From positions 3,261,501 through 3,325,500 of the forward strand of contig NZ_CP120233.1 of assembly GCF_030012985.1 (NCBI RefSeq): 64,000 nucleotides of DNA, read 5' to 3'. Both the position numbers and the translations under genes were made by a program. This DNA comes from Microbulbifer sp. VAAF005. Its GTDB lineage: Bacteria; Pseudomonadota; Gammaproteobacteria; Pseudomonadales; Cellvibrionaceae. The notes beneath the pieces were generated by a model. The model made no database searches, was not told where the DNA came from, and saw only the letters and a list, made by a program, of their open reading frames with translations. Positions 8,223 through 17,567 of this stretch are shown in pieces (within the stretch, counting starts at the first letter, position 1; every line of letters begins with the position of its first letter).

Positions 8223-9476
8223 TTACAGGGTTTCCAGGGGATAGTTGTCCGGGTAGGGCAGGCGCGCACAGCCACTGTCTACGGCTGCTCGTGCTACGGC
8301 CGAAGCCACCTCAGGCAGTAAACGCGGGTCGGTTGGCTTGGGCAGGATATAGTTGGGCCCGAAGCTGAGTTCGATGCCGCCATAACCTTCGCGCACCGAA
8401 TCCGGCACCGGCAGGTGGGCAATTTTGCGGATGGCCTCGATCGCTGCCAGTTTCATCTCTTCATTGATGCGCGCAGCGCGGACATCCAGGGCACCCCGGA
8501 AAATAAACGGGAAGCAGAGGACGTTGTTAACCTGGTTCGGGTAGTCGGAGCGGCCTGTGGCCATAATCAGGTCGTCGCGCACACTGTGAGCCAGCTCGGG
8601 TTTAATCTCCGGGTTGGGGTTAGAGCAGGCGAAGACCACCGGTTTTGGGGCCATGCGCTGTAGCTGCTCGGCGGAGAGCAGGTCCGGGCCGGATACCCCG
8701 AGGAATACATCCGCACCGACGATGGCATCGTCGAGGGTACGCATATCGGTATCCCGCGCCCACTCACCTTTGTAGGCGTTGATATCCGTTCGACCCGAGT
8801 GGATAACCCCGCGGCTGTCGAGCATGGTGATCTGCTCTTTGCGCGCTCCGGCAGCCAGCAGCAGTTTGCAGCAGGCGGTCGCAGCGGCACCTGCGCCCAG
8901 ACATACCATATGCACTTCACTGATTTTCTTACCCTGAATCTCCAGAGCATTGAGCATACCGGCAACGGTCACAATGGCGGTGCCGTGCTGATCGTCGTGA
9001 AAAACCGGTACCGGGCAGCGTTCGATCAGGGTCTCTTCAATATGGAAGCACTCGGGCGCCTTAATATCTTCGAGGTTGATACCGCCGAAGGTGTTGGCGA
9101 TTGAGGCCACGGTCTGAATAAACTGCTCCGGGCTGCTGGCATCAACTTCGATATCTACTGAGTTGATATCGGCAAAGCGTTTAAACAGCAGAGACTTGCC
9201 TTCCATCACGGGTTTTGAGGCCAGCGGGCCCAGATTGCCGAGACCGAGAATGGCACTGCCATTGGAAATGACTGCTACCAGATTACCTTTGCCGGTGTAT
9301 CGATAGGCTGCTTCTGGGTCCTTGGCGATTTCTCGCACCGGTTCGGCGACGCCGGGACTGTAAGCCAGGGACAGGTCTTCCTGGGTTTCGGCAGGGGTCG
9401 TCAGTTCTACTGAAAGTTTGCCGGGACTGGGGAGCGCGTGGTAATCGAGCGCTGCCTGGCGCAATGAATCCGTCAT
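8223..9476 (-). CDS. maeB: Malate dehydrogenase (decarboxylating), malic enzyme, short form
   Basis: A 417-aa cytosolic enzyme converting malate to pyruvate and CO2 with reduction of NAD(P). Motifs run in order: [16 protein letters not shown] (about 37-52), [20 protein letters not shown] segment, [29 protein letters not shown] (metal and malate site), [11 protein letters not shown], and the Rossmann segment [16 protein letters not shown]. It lacks the C-terminal phosphotransacetylase-like domain of E. coli MaeB, as many short malic enzymes do. NADP preference is presumed, not shown. It is monocistronic. Confidence 0.93.
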   Translation of the reverse strand: MTDSLRQAALDYHALPSPGKLSVELTTPAETQEDLSLAYSPGVAEPVREIAKDPEAAYRYTGKGNLVAVISNGSAILGLGNLGPLASKPVMEGKSLLFKRFADINSVDIEVDASSPEQFIQTVASIANTFGGINLEDIKAPECFHIEETLIERCPVPVFHDDQHGTAIVTVAGMLNALEIQGKKISEVHMVCLGAGAAATACCKLLLAAGARKEQITMLDSRGVIHSGRTDINAYKGEWARDTDMRTLDDAIVGADVFLGVSGPDLLSAEQLQRMAPKPVVFACSNPNPEIKPELAHSVRDDLIMATGRSDYPNQVNNVLCFPFIFRGALDVRAARINEEMKLAAIEAIRKIAHLPVPDSVREGYGGIELSFGPNYILPKPTDPRLLPEVASAVARAAVDSGCARLPYPDNYPLETL

Positions 9477-9858
9477 TTGGGGGCTTTTCTCTCGAATACT
9501 GTGGGCAACACTTAAGTGTTATCCCGGTTACTGCGGGGGCCAGAGAATAACCGAGGGAAGCTTGGCGCTACAAGCGTGAAAATCTGCAATATGTGGTACG
9601 GACTTCTATTTTTATCGTGCCTATCGACAATTTTCGGGATAAATAGCCGCAATATTTTGATTTATAAGGATAAAATGGTCGCCGATAGCGGTAAGGTTAA
9701 GCGATTCAAGTCGATTTTGATTTTGTACACAGACGCTTACGGCTGCTGGATACGATGGGGAATGAATAGATACAAAAAAGGCACCATCGCAGTGCGAGGT
9801 GCCTTTTTGGAATGGATCCTGCCGCAAGTGGCGGGTCCATTCGAGCGAAGAGCCCGGA
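9477..9858. other. Intergenic region containing the rpmE terminator
   Basis: A 382-nt gap between malic enzyme and rpmE, both on the minus strand. It holds the rpmE terminator near 9774-9808 and the malic enzyme promoter. An open plus-strand frame at 9516-9893 runs through the terminator hairpin and into rpmE; it has no recognisable protein features and is not taken as a gene. Confidence 0.5.
9774..9808 (-). terminator. Intrinsic terminator of rpmE
   Basis: Read on the minus strand, AAAAAGGCACC and GGTGCCTTTTTT form a stem of about eleven pairs around a 12-nt loop, ending in a T-tract at about 9779-9774. It lies about 50 nt after the rpmE stop codon. The A-tract on the other side would allow bidirectional use. 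Confidence 0.85.
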
Positions 9859-10071
9859 TTATTTGCCGATACGGCTGCCGAAACGCTTCTTGAAACGGTC
9901 AACACGACCACCAGTGGTAGCCTGCTTCTGCTTGCCAGTGTAGAAAGGGTGGCACTGGGAGCAAACGTCGATTTGCAGGTCTTTGCCCAGAGTGGAGCGG
10001 GTTTTTACAACATTGCCGCAGGAACAGGTAGCGGAGATGTCGGTGTAGTTAGGATGGATATCTGCTTTCAT
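9859..10071 (-). CDS. rpmE: 50S ribosomal protein L31, zinc-binding form
   Basis: 70 aa starting [12 protein letters not shown]. Cysteines at 16, 18, 37 and 40 (TCSC and CSQC) mark the zinc-binding C+ form of L31. The ending [12 protein letters not shown] is typical of the family. Upstream AAGAGGC is a good ribosome site. It is transcribed away from priA with its own promoter and terminator. Confidence 0.97.
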   Translation of the reverse strand: MKADIHPNYTDISATCSCGNVVKTRSTLGKDLQIDVCSQCHPFYTGKQKQATTGGRVDRFKKRFGSRIGK

Positions 10072-10386
10072 GATTGCCTCTTTTCGAAACCGCCACTCGA
10101 TCTTTTGCCGAGCACGGCATCGTCATTGGTGCAGGAACCAGTATGGTTCCAGGCTGTTTAAAAAGTCGGCGCATACTATCAGATTAATGTCGCGGTTCAA
10201 GCACAATTGGGTGGCGAAATAACTAAGGATGGCCACTTGTTAGCATTGCACAATAGCTTTGATAACAATTGACCTCACTAATTCCTCTGTGACGCCTAAG
10301 TCGCCAATTCGGCCTTAACAGTCATTATCCCCGACGAAGCCCTGCAACTTGCCACATCTGCCATTACACTAGCGCCTTTTGCTTGA
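10072..10386. other. Divergent promoter region rpmE / priA
   Basis: A 315-nt gap between divergently transcribed rpmE and priA. No gene or repeat is seen. It must contain both promoters, but I could not pick a clear -10/-35 pair with confidence. Confidence 0.4.
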
Positions 10387-12615
10387 GTGAGTGGGGGCCA
10401 GGTGCAGGAGTCAGTCCAACAGAGAGTCATTTTAAGGCTGGCAGTGCCCGTGCCCCTGAGGCGCTTGTTTGACTATTTGCCGCCGGAGGGACTTTCGCCG
10501 GAGTCATTGCGGCCCGGCCAGCGCCTCTGGGTGCCCTTTGCCGGGCGCAAGTTAGTGGCAGTACTGTTGGATATCGTGCAGGAGTCGCCGCACAGCAGTT
10601 TGAAGCCAGCGCTGGAACTGGTGGATTCGGAGGTTCTGTTTGGTGATGGCAGCCGCAAGCTGCTGTCCTGGATTGCCGACTATTACCAGGCGCCCCTCGG
10701 CGAGGTCTACGCCGCTGCCCTGCCCGTGGCGCTGCGCAAAGGTAAGCCGTCTGATCATTGGGCGGAGCAGTGGCTTCAGCTCACGACAGAGGGAAAGGGC
10801 TTACCGGAAACTGCACTGGCGCGCGCGCCCAAGCAGCAGGCTCTGTTCCAGTTGCTGTTGAGTGATGGCAAGCAGAGCCGAACCCACCTTAAGGCCCTCG
10901 GCCACAATACCCCCGTGATTCGCGCCCTGCAGGATCGCGGCCTGGTGGAGTGGATTCCAGGCCCTACCGTACCTGCGCCATTGCCCGCTGCAGAGAGCAC
11001 AGCGGCCCCGGAGCTGAACAGCGAACAGCAACAGGTGCTCGACAGTATCGATTGCAGCAGCTTTTCTGCTTCATTACTGGAGGGCACCACCGGCAGTGGC
11101 AAGACCGAAGTTTATCTGCGCCTGATGCAGCGGGTTCTGGATAGCGGTCGCCAGGCATTGTTATTGGTGCCGGAGATTGGACTTACGCCGCAAACGCTGA
11201 GGCGTATTGCCGCTCGCTTCCCCAAGCACAGTATTGCGGCGTTGCACTCTGGCTTGGCCGATGGCGAGCGCGCTCAATCCTGGTTGGCGGCCGCAGGTGG
11301 GCAGGCAGATATTGTGATCGGCACCCGCTCAGCCATTATGACGCCCCTGCCCAGGCTCGGCGTTGTGATTGTCGATGAAGAGCACGATGCCTCTTTTAAA
11401 CAGCAGGACGGTGTGCGCTATTCGGCCCGGGACTTGGCCGTGGTTTTGGGCCGCAACAATAATGTACCGGTGGTTTTGGGTTCGGCCACGCCCTCTCTGG
11501 AAACCTTGCACAACGCTTTGAATGGGCGCTATCAACACCTGCGTATGCGCTATCGCGCCGGTGATGCCAAGCCGCCGCAAATTCACGTAGTACCGACACT
11601 GCGGGAGCCTTTGGAAGAGGGGTTTTCTCCCCAGGTGTTGCGCCATATCGGCGATACCCTCGCTCGGGGTGAGCAGGCCCTGGTGTTTATCAATCGGCGC
11701 GGCTTTGCCCCCGCGCTGACTTGTGATGATTGCGGCTGGCTGGCGGACTGCCCGCACTGCTCGAGCAAGCTGACTATGCACCGGCGGCAACGCCAGTTGC
11801 GCTGCCACCACTGCGATTACCGCCGCCCGCTGGTTGATAGCTGCCCGCAATGTCACAGCCGTTCGATTTCGGCACTGGGTGCCGGCACGGAACGCAGCGA
11901 GGAACTGTTGGTCCGTCGCTTTGCCGACTACCCGGTGATACGTGTGGACCGGGATACCACGGCGAGCAAACAGGCGCTGGATAAATTGTTAGCACCGGCG
12001 CGAGAGGGCGAGCCCTGCCTGTTGCTGGGAACCCAGATGCTGGCCAAGGGGCACCATTTGCCCAAGGTCACTTTGGTAGTGATCCAGGATGCCGATGGCG
12101 GTTTGTTCAGCGCAGATTTCCGCGCGCCAGAGCGTACCGGCCAGTTACTGGAACAAGTGGCGGGCCGTGCGGGGCGCGGCAGTCTCAGTGGGCGGGTATT
12201 GGTTCAGAGCCGCTTTCCCGAGCACCCGCTTTTACAATTGCTGCTGGAAAAAGGCTATGGCGCTTTTGCGCGCCAGTTGCTGAGGGATCGCACGGTTGCA
12301 CAGTTGCCTCCCGCGAGTGCTATGGCACTGGTGAGAGCGGAGTGTGAAGAGCCTGGTTGGGCTGAAGAGTTTCTACAAAATGCGCGACTCTTTATGCAGT
12401 CCCTGGCACCCCCATCGCCGCAGATCCAATATCTGGGGCCGGTGCCGGCACTACTGGAACGCAAATCCGGGCGCTTCCGATTTTATATTCAGGTCACTGC
12501 ACAAAACCGAGCCCACTTACAGCCGCTGCTGGCGCGAGTGTGTGCTTGGGCGGAGGGCAATAAAAATCGCCGCCTGCGCTGGGCTGTGGATATGGATGCG
12601 CAGGAATTATCGTGA
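10387..12615 (+). CDS. priA: Primosomal protein N' (replication restart helicase PriA)
   Basis: A 742-aa helicase that reloads the replisome at stalled forks. The N-terminal DNA-binding part (LAVPVPLRRLFDYLPPEG) is followed by Walker A GTTGSGKTEVYLR (about residues 233-245), DEEHDASFKQQ, the motif-III segment LGSATPSLET, and a zinc-binding insertion with paired cysteines (CDDCGWLADCPHC, CHHCDYRRP, CPQC). Motif V/VI GTQMLAKGHH and QVAGRAGRG follow. GTG 10387 is used; a second in-frame GTG at 10402 with GGGG upstream would shorten it by five residues. The length agrees with PriA (about 730). Confidence 0.96.
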   Translation: MSGGQVQESVQQRVILRLAVPVPLRRLFDYLPPEGLSPESLRPGQRLWVPFAGRKLVAVLLDIVQESPHSSLKPALELVDSEVLFGDGSRKLLSWIADYYQAPLGEVYAAALPVALRKGKPSDHWAEQWLQLTTEGKGLPETALARAPKQQALFQLLLSDGKQSRTHLKALGHNTPVIRALQDRGLVEWIPGPTVPAPLPAAESTAAPELNSEQQQVLDSIDCSSFSASLLEGTTGSGKTEVYLRLMQRVLDSGRQALLLVPEIGLTPQTLRRIAARFPKHSIAALHSGLADGERAQSWLAAAGGQADIVIGTRSAIMTPLPRLGVVIVDEEHDASFKQQDGVRYSARDLAVVLGRNNNVPVVLGSATPSLETLHNALNGRYQHLRMRYRAGDAKPPQIHVVPTLREPLEEGFSPQVLRHIGDTLARGEQALVFINRRGFAPALTCDDCGWLADCPHCSSKLTMHRRQRQLRCHHCDYRRPLVDSCPQCHSRSISALGAGTERSEELLVRRFADYPVIRVDRDTTASKQALDKLLAPAREGEPCLLLGTQMLAKGHHLPKVTLVVIQDADGGLFSADFRAPERTGQLLEQVAGRAGRGSLSGRVLVQSRFPEHPLLQLLLEKGYGAFARQLLRDRTVAQLPPASAMALVRAECEEPGWAEEFLQNARLFMQSLAPPSPQIQYLGPVPALLERKSGRFRFYIQVTAQNRAHLQPLLARVCAWAEGNKNRRLRWAVDMDAQELS

Positions 12616-12697
12616 ATATGCGCTGGGTTACGCGCCTGGCACTAAATTGGCGGTACAATTCACAAACCGCTAAAACCTTGCAGGGAAGAAATTTTCG

Positions 12698-13276
12698 ATG
12701 AGCCGTCGTACCAGTAATCGCCGCAGTAAAAAAGCCGCAGGCAAACCCGCATGGGTTTGGTTTGTCCTGGGGAATTTTGTCGGTGGCTTTGCGGTGGCCG
12801 TACTGTTTCTCCTGGGCATGGACAAGGACAGCCGGGGAATAAGCAGCATTAAGCCAAAGGCGGTGCAGCAGCGAGAGGAAACATCGCCTCAACCGCGTTT
12901 TGATTTTTATACAAAATTAAAAGAAAACGAAGTCACGGTACCCCCGCCCAAAGTGGCACAACCGGCGCGCCGCAGTGACTCCACCAACAATTCCCAGAGC
13001 AGTAGCTCATCGGAACCCGATCGCAGCACCCCGGCACAGGTATATATCCTGCAGGCGGCGTCGTTTCGCGATGCTTCTGAAGCGGAGCGCCTGCGCGTTG
13101 AGCTGACCCTGGCCAACCTGGATGTTAAAGTGGAATCGGCCACCGATAACCGGGGTACCTGGCACCGGGTATTGGTGGGCCCTTACAGCAACCGCTCCCG
13201 GATGGCCAAAGCGCGCCAAACATTGGCTGAGCATCGCCTGATGCCGCTGGTGCTAAAACGCCCGGCGACCCAGTGA
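12698..13276 (+). CDS. SPOR domain protein, FtsN-like
   Basis: A 192-aa bitopic inner-membrane protein. It has a basic cytoplasmic N-terminus (SRRTSNRRSKKAAGK), one membrane segment (about residues 20-41, VWFVLGNFVGGFAVAVLFLL), a Ser/Pro-rich periplasmic linker and a C-terminal SPOR domain (about 112-185, YILQAASFRDASEAERLR through HRVLVGPYSNRSRMAKA). SPOR domains bind denuded septal peptidoglycan, so a role in cell division like FtsN is likely. The position just before hslV matches the ftsN-like gene of Pseudomonas, although argS, often next to it, is not here. Confidence 0.85.
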   Translation: MSRRTSNRRSKKAAGKPAWVWFVLGNFVGGFAVAVLFLLGMDKDSRGISSIKPKAVQQREETSPQPRFDFYTKLKENEVTVPPPKVAQPARRSDSTNNSQSSSSSEPDRSTPAQVYILQAASFRDASEAERLRVELTLANLDVKVESATDNRGTWHRVLVGPYSNRSRMAKARQTLAEHRLMPLVLKRPATQ

Positions 13277-13441
13277 CCATCAATTCCGTTTATTAAGGTG
13301 TGTTGCCCTACTCAGTAATTGTGACCTCTCTTATTGAAATCGGCGCGTACCGTCCTCACTTACCTAGTCTGAAGACAATTCCCCGGCGCGGGCACTTCGA
13401 TGCCCGCTGCCAGAGTACACGCGCAATCCGAGAGGTCTCCA

Positions 13442-13981
13442 TTGGAACAGTATCGCGGAACTACTATTTTATCCTGTCGCCGCAACGGCAAAGTTGTGAT
13501 TGGCGGCGACGGCCAGGTGTCCATGGGCAACACCGTTATGAAAGGCAATGCGCGCAAGGTGCGTCGCCTGTACAAAGATAAGGTTATTGCCGGTTTTGCC
13601 GGTGGTACTGCAGACGCTTTCACTCTGTTCGAACGTTTTGAAGCCAAGCTTGAGGCCCACGGTGGCCAGCTGACCCGCGCCGCTGTGGAGTTGGCCAAAG
13701 ATTGGCGTACCGACCGCGCCCTGCGCCGCTTGGAGGCCCTGCTGGCGGTTGCCGATTCCACTGCCAGTTTGATTGTGACCGGTAATGGCGACGTGATTCA
13801 GCCGGAAGACGACCTGATTGCTATCGGTTCCGGTGGCCCCTTCGCCCAGTCGGCAGCTCGCGCGCTGCTGGACAATACCGATATGGATGCCCGCTCTATT
13901 GTGGAGCAGGGGCTGAAGATCGCCGGCGATATCTGTGTTTACACCAACCAGAACCACACCATCGAAGAACTGGCTTATTGA
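13442..13981 (+). CDS. hslV: ATP-dependent protease subunit HslV
   Basis: Proteasome-like peptidase subunit of the HslVU (ClpQY) complex. The start is set at TTG 13442 because GAGAGG lies six bases upstream and the product begins [17 protein letters not shown]. The TT pair aligns with the catalytic N-terminal threonine of E. coli HslV (MTTIVSVRR), so a six-residue propeptide must be removed, as in beta-proteobacterial HslV of the MEQFHGTT type. Downstream: [37 protein letters not shown] and [15 protein letters not shown]. The product is 179 aa. An ATG at 13400 would add 14 more residues and is not used. hslU follows after 73 nt. Confidence 0.94.
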   Translation: MEQYRGTTILSCRRNGKVVIGGDGQVSMGNTVMKGNARKVRRLYKDKVIAGFAGGTADAFTLFERFEAKLEAHGGQLTRAAVELAKDWRTDRALRRLEALLAVADSTASLIVTGNGDVIQPEDDLIAIGSGGPFAQSAARALLDNTDMDARSIVEQGLKIAGDICVYTNQNHTIEELAY

Positions 13982-14054
13982 TTACCGGGTACACCCTAGA
14001 GTGACCGGCTGGCGGGCTGTTTAGGCCCCCGCAAGAATTTTTGCAGGAATTTGT

Positions 14055-15371
14055 ATGTCCCAGATGACACCCAGAGAAATTGTCCACGAACTCGACCGCC
14101 ATATTGTCGGCCAGCAGGAGGCCAAGCGTGCGGTAGCCATTGCGCTGCGAAACCGCTGGCGCCGTATGCAGGTTAGTGAAGACCTGCGCGCCGAGATCAC
14201 GCCGAAAAATATTTTGATGATCGGCCCTACCGGCGTGGGTAAGACGGAAATTGCCCGCCGCCTGGCCAAATTGGCGAACGCGCCCTTTATCAAGGTAGAG
14301 GCGACTAAATTTACCGAAGTGGGCTATGTCGGTCGGGATGTAGAGTCGATTGTCCGCGATCTTGTCGAGATGGCAGTGAAGCAGGAACGCGAGCAGGCCA
14401 TGGCTGGTGTTGAGCAGCGCGCTATGGATGCCGCAGAAGAGCGCATCCTCGATGCCCTGTTGCCGCCGGCGCGCTCCACCGAGCCCACCGATAAGGATTC
14501 CAGCACTCGCCAGCTGTTCCGCAAGAAGTTGCGCGAAGGTGATCTCGATGACAAAGAGGTTGAGGTGGATCTGGCCGCTGCGCCCATGGGCGTAGAAATT
14601 ATGGCCCCTCCCGGTATGGAGGAGATGACCAACCAGCTCCAGGGCATGTTCTCCAATATGTCCCAGGGCAAGACTCGCAAGAGCAAGCTGCCGGTCAAGC
14701 AGGCCCTCAAGCAGCTCACCGACGAGGAAGCGGCCAAGCTGGTCAACGACGAAGATGTTAAGACCCGTGCGATCCGCGCTGCTGAGCAGAATGGCATCGT
14801 ATTTATTGATGAAATCGATAAAGTCGCCAAGCGCCAGGAGAGCGGCGGTGCCGATGTTTCCCGCGAAGGGGTACAGCGCGACCTGCTGCCACTGATTGAA
14901 GGCAGCACGGTTAACACCAAGTACGGCATGATCAAAACCGATCACATCCTGTTTATTGCCTCCGGTGCCTTCCACCTGTCCAAGCCCTCGGACCTGATTC
15001 CCGAGTTGCAGGGTCGCCTGCCCATTCGTGTGGAATTGAATTCGCTGAGCTCCGCAGATTTCGAGCGTATCCTCACCGAGCCGTCCGCTTCCCTCACTGA
15101 GCAGCAAAAAGCATTGCTGGCCACTGAGGGGCTGGAACTGCAATTTAGTGAAGACGGTATTCGCCGCATCGCGGAAGTGGCTTTCGAGGTGAATGAGCGC
15201 ACCGAGAATATCGGTGCACGCCGTCTGCACACGGTATTAGAGCGCTTGCTGGAGGAAATTTCCTTTGATGCGGGCGATGGCAATACTTCGCTGAACATTG
15301 ATGCCGCCTATGTGGACAGCCATCTGGGCGAGCTGAGCCAGAACGAAGACCTGTCGCGTTTTATTTTGTAA
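14055..15371 (+). CDS. hslU: ATP-dependent protease ATPase subunit HslU
   Basis: A 438-aa AAA+ unfoldase that feeds HslV. Features: [21 protein letters not shown] at the start (shown in part), Walker [17 protein letters not shown] (about 57-72), an intermediate domain (about 110-230), Walker [12 protein letters not shown], the sensor region, and the conserved C-terminal tail ending DLSRFIL, which docks into HslV pockets. It is in an operon with hslV and the DUF971 gene that starts 5 nt after its stop codon. Confidence 0.97.
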   Translation: MSQMTPREIVHELDRHIVGQQEAKRAVAIALRNRWRRMQVSEDLRAEITPKNILMIGPTGVGKTEIARRLAKLANAPFIKVEATKFTEVGYVGRDVESIVRDLVEMAVKQEREQAMAGVEQRAMDAAEERILDALLPPARSTEPTDKDSSTRQLFRKKLREGDLDDKEVEVDLAAAPMGVEIMAPPGMEEMTNQLQGMFSNMSQGKTRKSKLPVKQALKQLTDEEAAKLVNDEDVKTRAIRAAEQNGIVFIDEIDKVAKRQESGGADVSREGVQRDLLPLIEGSTVNTKYGMIKTDHILFIASGAFHLSKPSDLIPELQGRLPIRVELNSLSSADFERILTEPSASLTEQQKALLATEGLELQFSEDGIRRIAEVAFEVNERTENIGARRLHTVLERLLEEISFDAGDGNTSLNIDAAYVDSHLGELSQNEDLSRFIL

Positions 15372-15375
15372 ACCA

Positions 15376-15750
15376 ATGAAACCGCAAAAAATCCGATTAA
15401 ATCGCGTAGAGAAAAGCCTGCACCTGGTATATGGCGATGCTGAATTTACCTTGCCGGCAGAGTACCTGCGCGTCTACTCCCCCAGCGCTGAGGTGCGTGG
15501 CCACGGTGCCAGCGAGCCGGTGTTGGTCAGTGGCAAAATACATGTGGGTATCGATACGGTGGAGGCGGCTGGCCGCTATGCGCTAAAAATCGATTTCGAC
15601 GATGGCCACGACACCGGTATTTTTACCTGGGAGTATTTGCACGAACTAGCTGAAAACTATTCGTCCAACTGGGAGGCTTACCTTCAGCGCCTGCGTGATG
15701 CCGGCCAGGGCCGCGACCCGGATGAGAGTGTGGTGAAGTTTATCGGCTAG
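15376..15750 (+). CDS. DUF971 (GBBH-like N-terminal domain) protein
   Basis: A 124-aa protein consisting of one DUF971 domain: LVYGDAEFTLPAEYLRVYSPS, then YALKIDFDDGHDTGIFTWEYL with the conserved Asp/His/Thr-Gly-Ile-Tyr/Phe motif. This zinc/iron-binding-type fold is also the N-terminal domain of gamma-butyrobetaine hydroxylase and occurs with Fe-S proteins. As a stand-alone gene it is a common neighbour of hslVU in Pseudomonas-like genomes. It starts 5 nt after hslU and is surely cotranscribed. The function is unknown. Confidence 0.88.
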   Translation: MKPQKIRLNRVEKSLHLVYGDAEFTLPAEYLRVYSPSAEVRGHGASEPVLVSGKIHVGIDTVEAAGRYALKIDFDDGHDTGIFTWEYLHELAENYSSNWEAYLQRLRDAGQGRDPDESVVKFIG

Positions 15751-15768
15751 TGGCAAATTGATCGGTAA

Positions 15769-15800
15769 TGACAACCGCTCCCCAGGGGGCGGTTCCACCC
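15769..15800 (+). terminator. Possible terminator of the hslVU operon
   Basis: A GC-rich hairpin AACCGC(T)CCCC / GGGGGCGGTT follows the DUF971 stop codon by about 20 nt and is succeeded by a pyrimidine-rich stretch (CCACCCTTCTCTCTCTC). The loop is very small and the T-tract is interrupted, so the call is tentative. Confidence 0.4.
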
Positions 15801-15949
15801 TTCTCTCTCTCAATATCTCCCCACTCTTCTCAATAATTTATTACCGAAATAATTAATTTTTGGTACGTCTTTGCCAAATATTGCCAAATTTACGTAATTC
15901 TTTGATATTCATTGATTTTCAGAGCAAAGATATTAACAACGTAACCGGC

Positions 15950-15967
15950 GCGTAATTCTTTTGTCAC
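15950..15967 (+). promoter_or_regulatory. Candidate Pho box upstream of tandem phosphatases
   Basis: GCGTAAT (15950-15956), a 4-nt spacer and TTGTCAC (15961-15967) form two 7-nt direct half-sites 11 nt apart, the geometry of PhoB sites (consensus CTGTCAT with 4-nt spacers). The second half fits well and the first only partly (about 4 of 7). It is 49 nt before the first alkaline phosphatase start. The surrounding 15830-15960 sequence is AT-rich. Confidence 0.35.
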
Positions 15968-16015
15968 ATTTTGGAACTCTAATGCTCGCCAAATTAACGA
16001 GTTTCGGAGGCCCCC

Positions 16016-17551
16016 ATGGCAAAAACAATTGTCCGCGCACTGAGCGCCTTTTGTCTGATTCCTCTCGCTTCCGCTGTTTCAGCGGCAACCTTGCCCGACT
16101 ACCAAATCAATAGTGCCTGGTACACGGAAAGTGCTGACCGATTGGAAGAGCGCGCTTCGCTTTCCCGCGAGGTAAAAACTGCGAAGAATGTAATTCTGTT
16201 CGTCGGCGATGGAATGGGCATTTCCACACTAACCGCCGCCCGTATCCTTGAAGGCCAGCTTGTCGGTGAGAGCGGCGAAGAAAATGCGCTCTCCTTCGAA
16301 GAGTTTCCGCATACCGCACTGATCAAAACCTATAACACCAATCAGCAGACCCCGGACTCTGCCGGTACCATGACCGCCATGATGACCGGAGTAAAAACCC
16401 GAGCCGGTGTAATTAATATCGACGGCGATGCACTGCGAGCTGATTGCGCCAGCACTGAGGGTAAGGAATTAAATACCTTCCTGGAGATGGTGGAGAGCCG
16501 TGGCAAGGCCACCGGAATTGTTTCCACCGCGCGTCTGACCCATGCCACGCCTGCAGCCACTTACTCGCGCAGCCCGGAGCGCAACTGGGAGTATTCCGCC
16601 GAGGGCGATTGTTCCGATATCGCCTCGCAGATGGTTGAGGTGTCTGCCGGCGACGGTATCGATGTCATGCTCGGCGGTGGCCGCCGCAACTTTGTTACCT
16701 CCGACAATGAAGGTAGACGTGAAGACGGCCGCGACCTGACTAGTGAATGGCTGGAGCGCTATGACGGCGAGCAGACTGCTGTGTACGTGGAGAGTGGCTC
16801 CGAGCTGGAAGGCGTCGATATTGCCTCCACCGATAAGTTATTGGGGCTCTTCACCAGCAGCCACATGAGTTACGATGCGGATCGCATCGCCAAGGACAGC
16901 GATGAGCCGAGCATTGCCGAGATGACTGATACCGCCATCGAGCTGTTGGAAAAAGACAGCGATGGCTACTTCCTGATGGTAGAGTCCGGGCGTATCGACC
17001 ACGGCCACCATGCCGGTAATGCCTATAACGCCTTGCACGATGCCATCGCCTTTGCGGATGCGGTACAGGTTGCTTTGGATAAAGTGGATCTTGAGGACAC
17101 CTTGATCCTGGTGACCGCCGATCACAGCCATGTGATGACTATCGCCGGCTATCCGACTCGCGGTAACCCGATACTCGGTAAAGTGGTTGAGAATGACAGC
17201 AGCGGTGCCGCAGAAGCGGAAGAAGGTCTCGCTGCGGACGGTAAACCTTACACCACCCTGAGCTATGCCAATGGCCTGGGTTATGCCGATTTAGGTGAAA
17301 ATACCGACGCGGATGAGCGCTACGATATCGCCGCCGATACCGGACGCAAAGATCTCTCCGGCGTGGATACCGAGGCGCCGGGCTTCCACCAGGAAGCAAT
17401 GGTGCACCTGGAGTCTGAGAGCCATGCGGGCGAGGATATCAGCTTGCACGCTATCGGCGCCGGCGCCGAGCGGGTACAAGGTAGCCTGGAGCAGAGTGCA
17501 GTCTTCCACGTGATGACTGCTGCGACCGACCTGTCGCTGACAGAAGAATAA
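16016..17551 (+). CDS. Alkaline phosphatase, PhoA superfamily, secreted
   Basis: A 511-aa phosphomonoesterase with a Sec signal peptide (about residues 1-23, ending AVSAA). Motifs: FVGDGMGIST (metal ligand Asp), TPDSAGTMTAMMTG (nucleophile Ser after Asp), STARLTHATPAATY (substrate Arg), VESGRIDHGHHAGNA (metal-binding Asp/His), TADHSHV (Asp-His metal pair) and SESHAGEDI (metal His). It should release phosphate from organic esters in the periplasm or outside. A downstream paralogue starts 16 nt after the stop; the two share most motifs exactly, indicating tandem duplication. Confidence 0.93.
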   Translation: MAKTIVRALSAFCLIPLASAVSAATLPDYQINSAWYTESADRLEERASLSREVKTAKNVILFVGDGMGISTLTAARILEGQLVGESGEENALSFEEFPHTALIKTYNTNQQTPDSAGTMTAMMTGVKTRAGVINIDGDALRADCASTEGKELNTFLEMVESRGKATGIVSTARLTHATPAATYSRSPERNWEYSAEGDCSDIASQMVEVSAGDGIDVMLGGGRRNFVTSDNEGRREDGRDLTSEWLERYDGEQTAVYVESGSELEGVDIASTDKLLGLFTSSHMSYDADRIAKDSDEPSIAEMTDTAIELLEKDSDGYFLMVESGRIDHGHHAGNAYNALHDAIAFADAVQVALDKVDLEDTLILVTADHSHVMTIAGYPTRGNPILGKVVENDSSGAAEAEEGLAADGKPYTTLSYANGLGYADLGENTDADERYDIAADTGRKDLSGVDTEAPGFHQEAMVHLESESHAGEDISLHAIGAGAERVQGSLEQSAVFHVMTAATDLSLTEE

Positions 17552-17567
17552 CTGGGGGTAATTCACC

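Noticed and set aside
9516-9893. 125-codon plus-strand frame between malic enzyme and rpmE
   Set aside because: It runs through the rpmE terminator and into rpmE itself, with no family resemblance.
13896-15230. 444-codon minus-strand frame opposite hslU
   Set aside because: Shadow of hslU; the plus-strand protein carries all AAA+ motifs.
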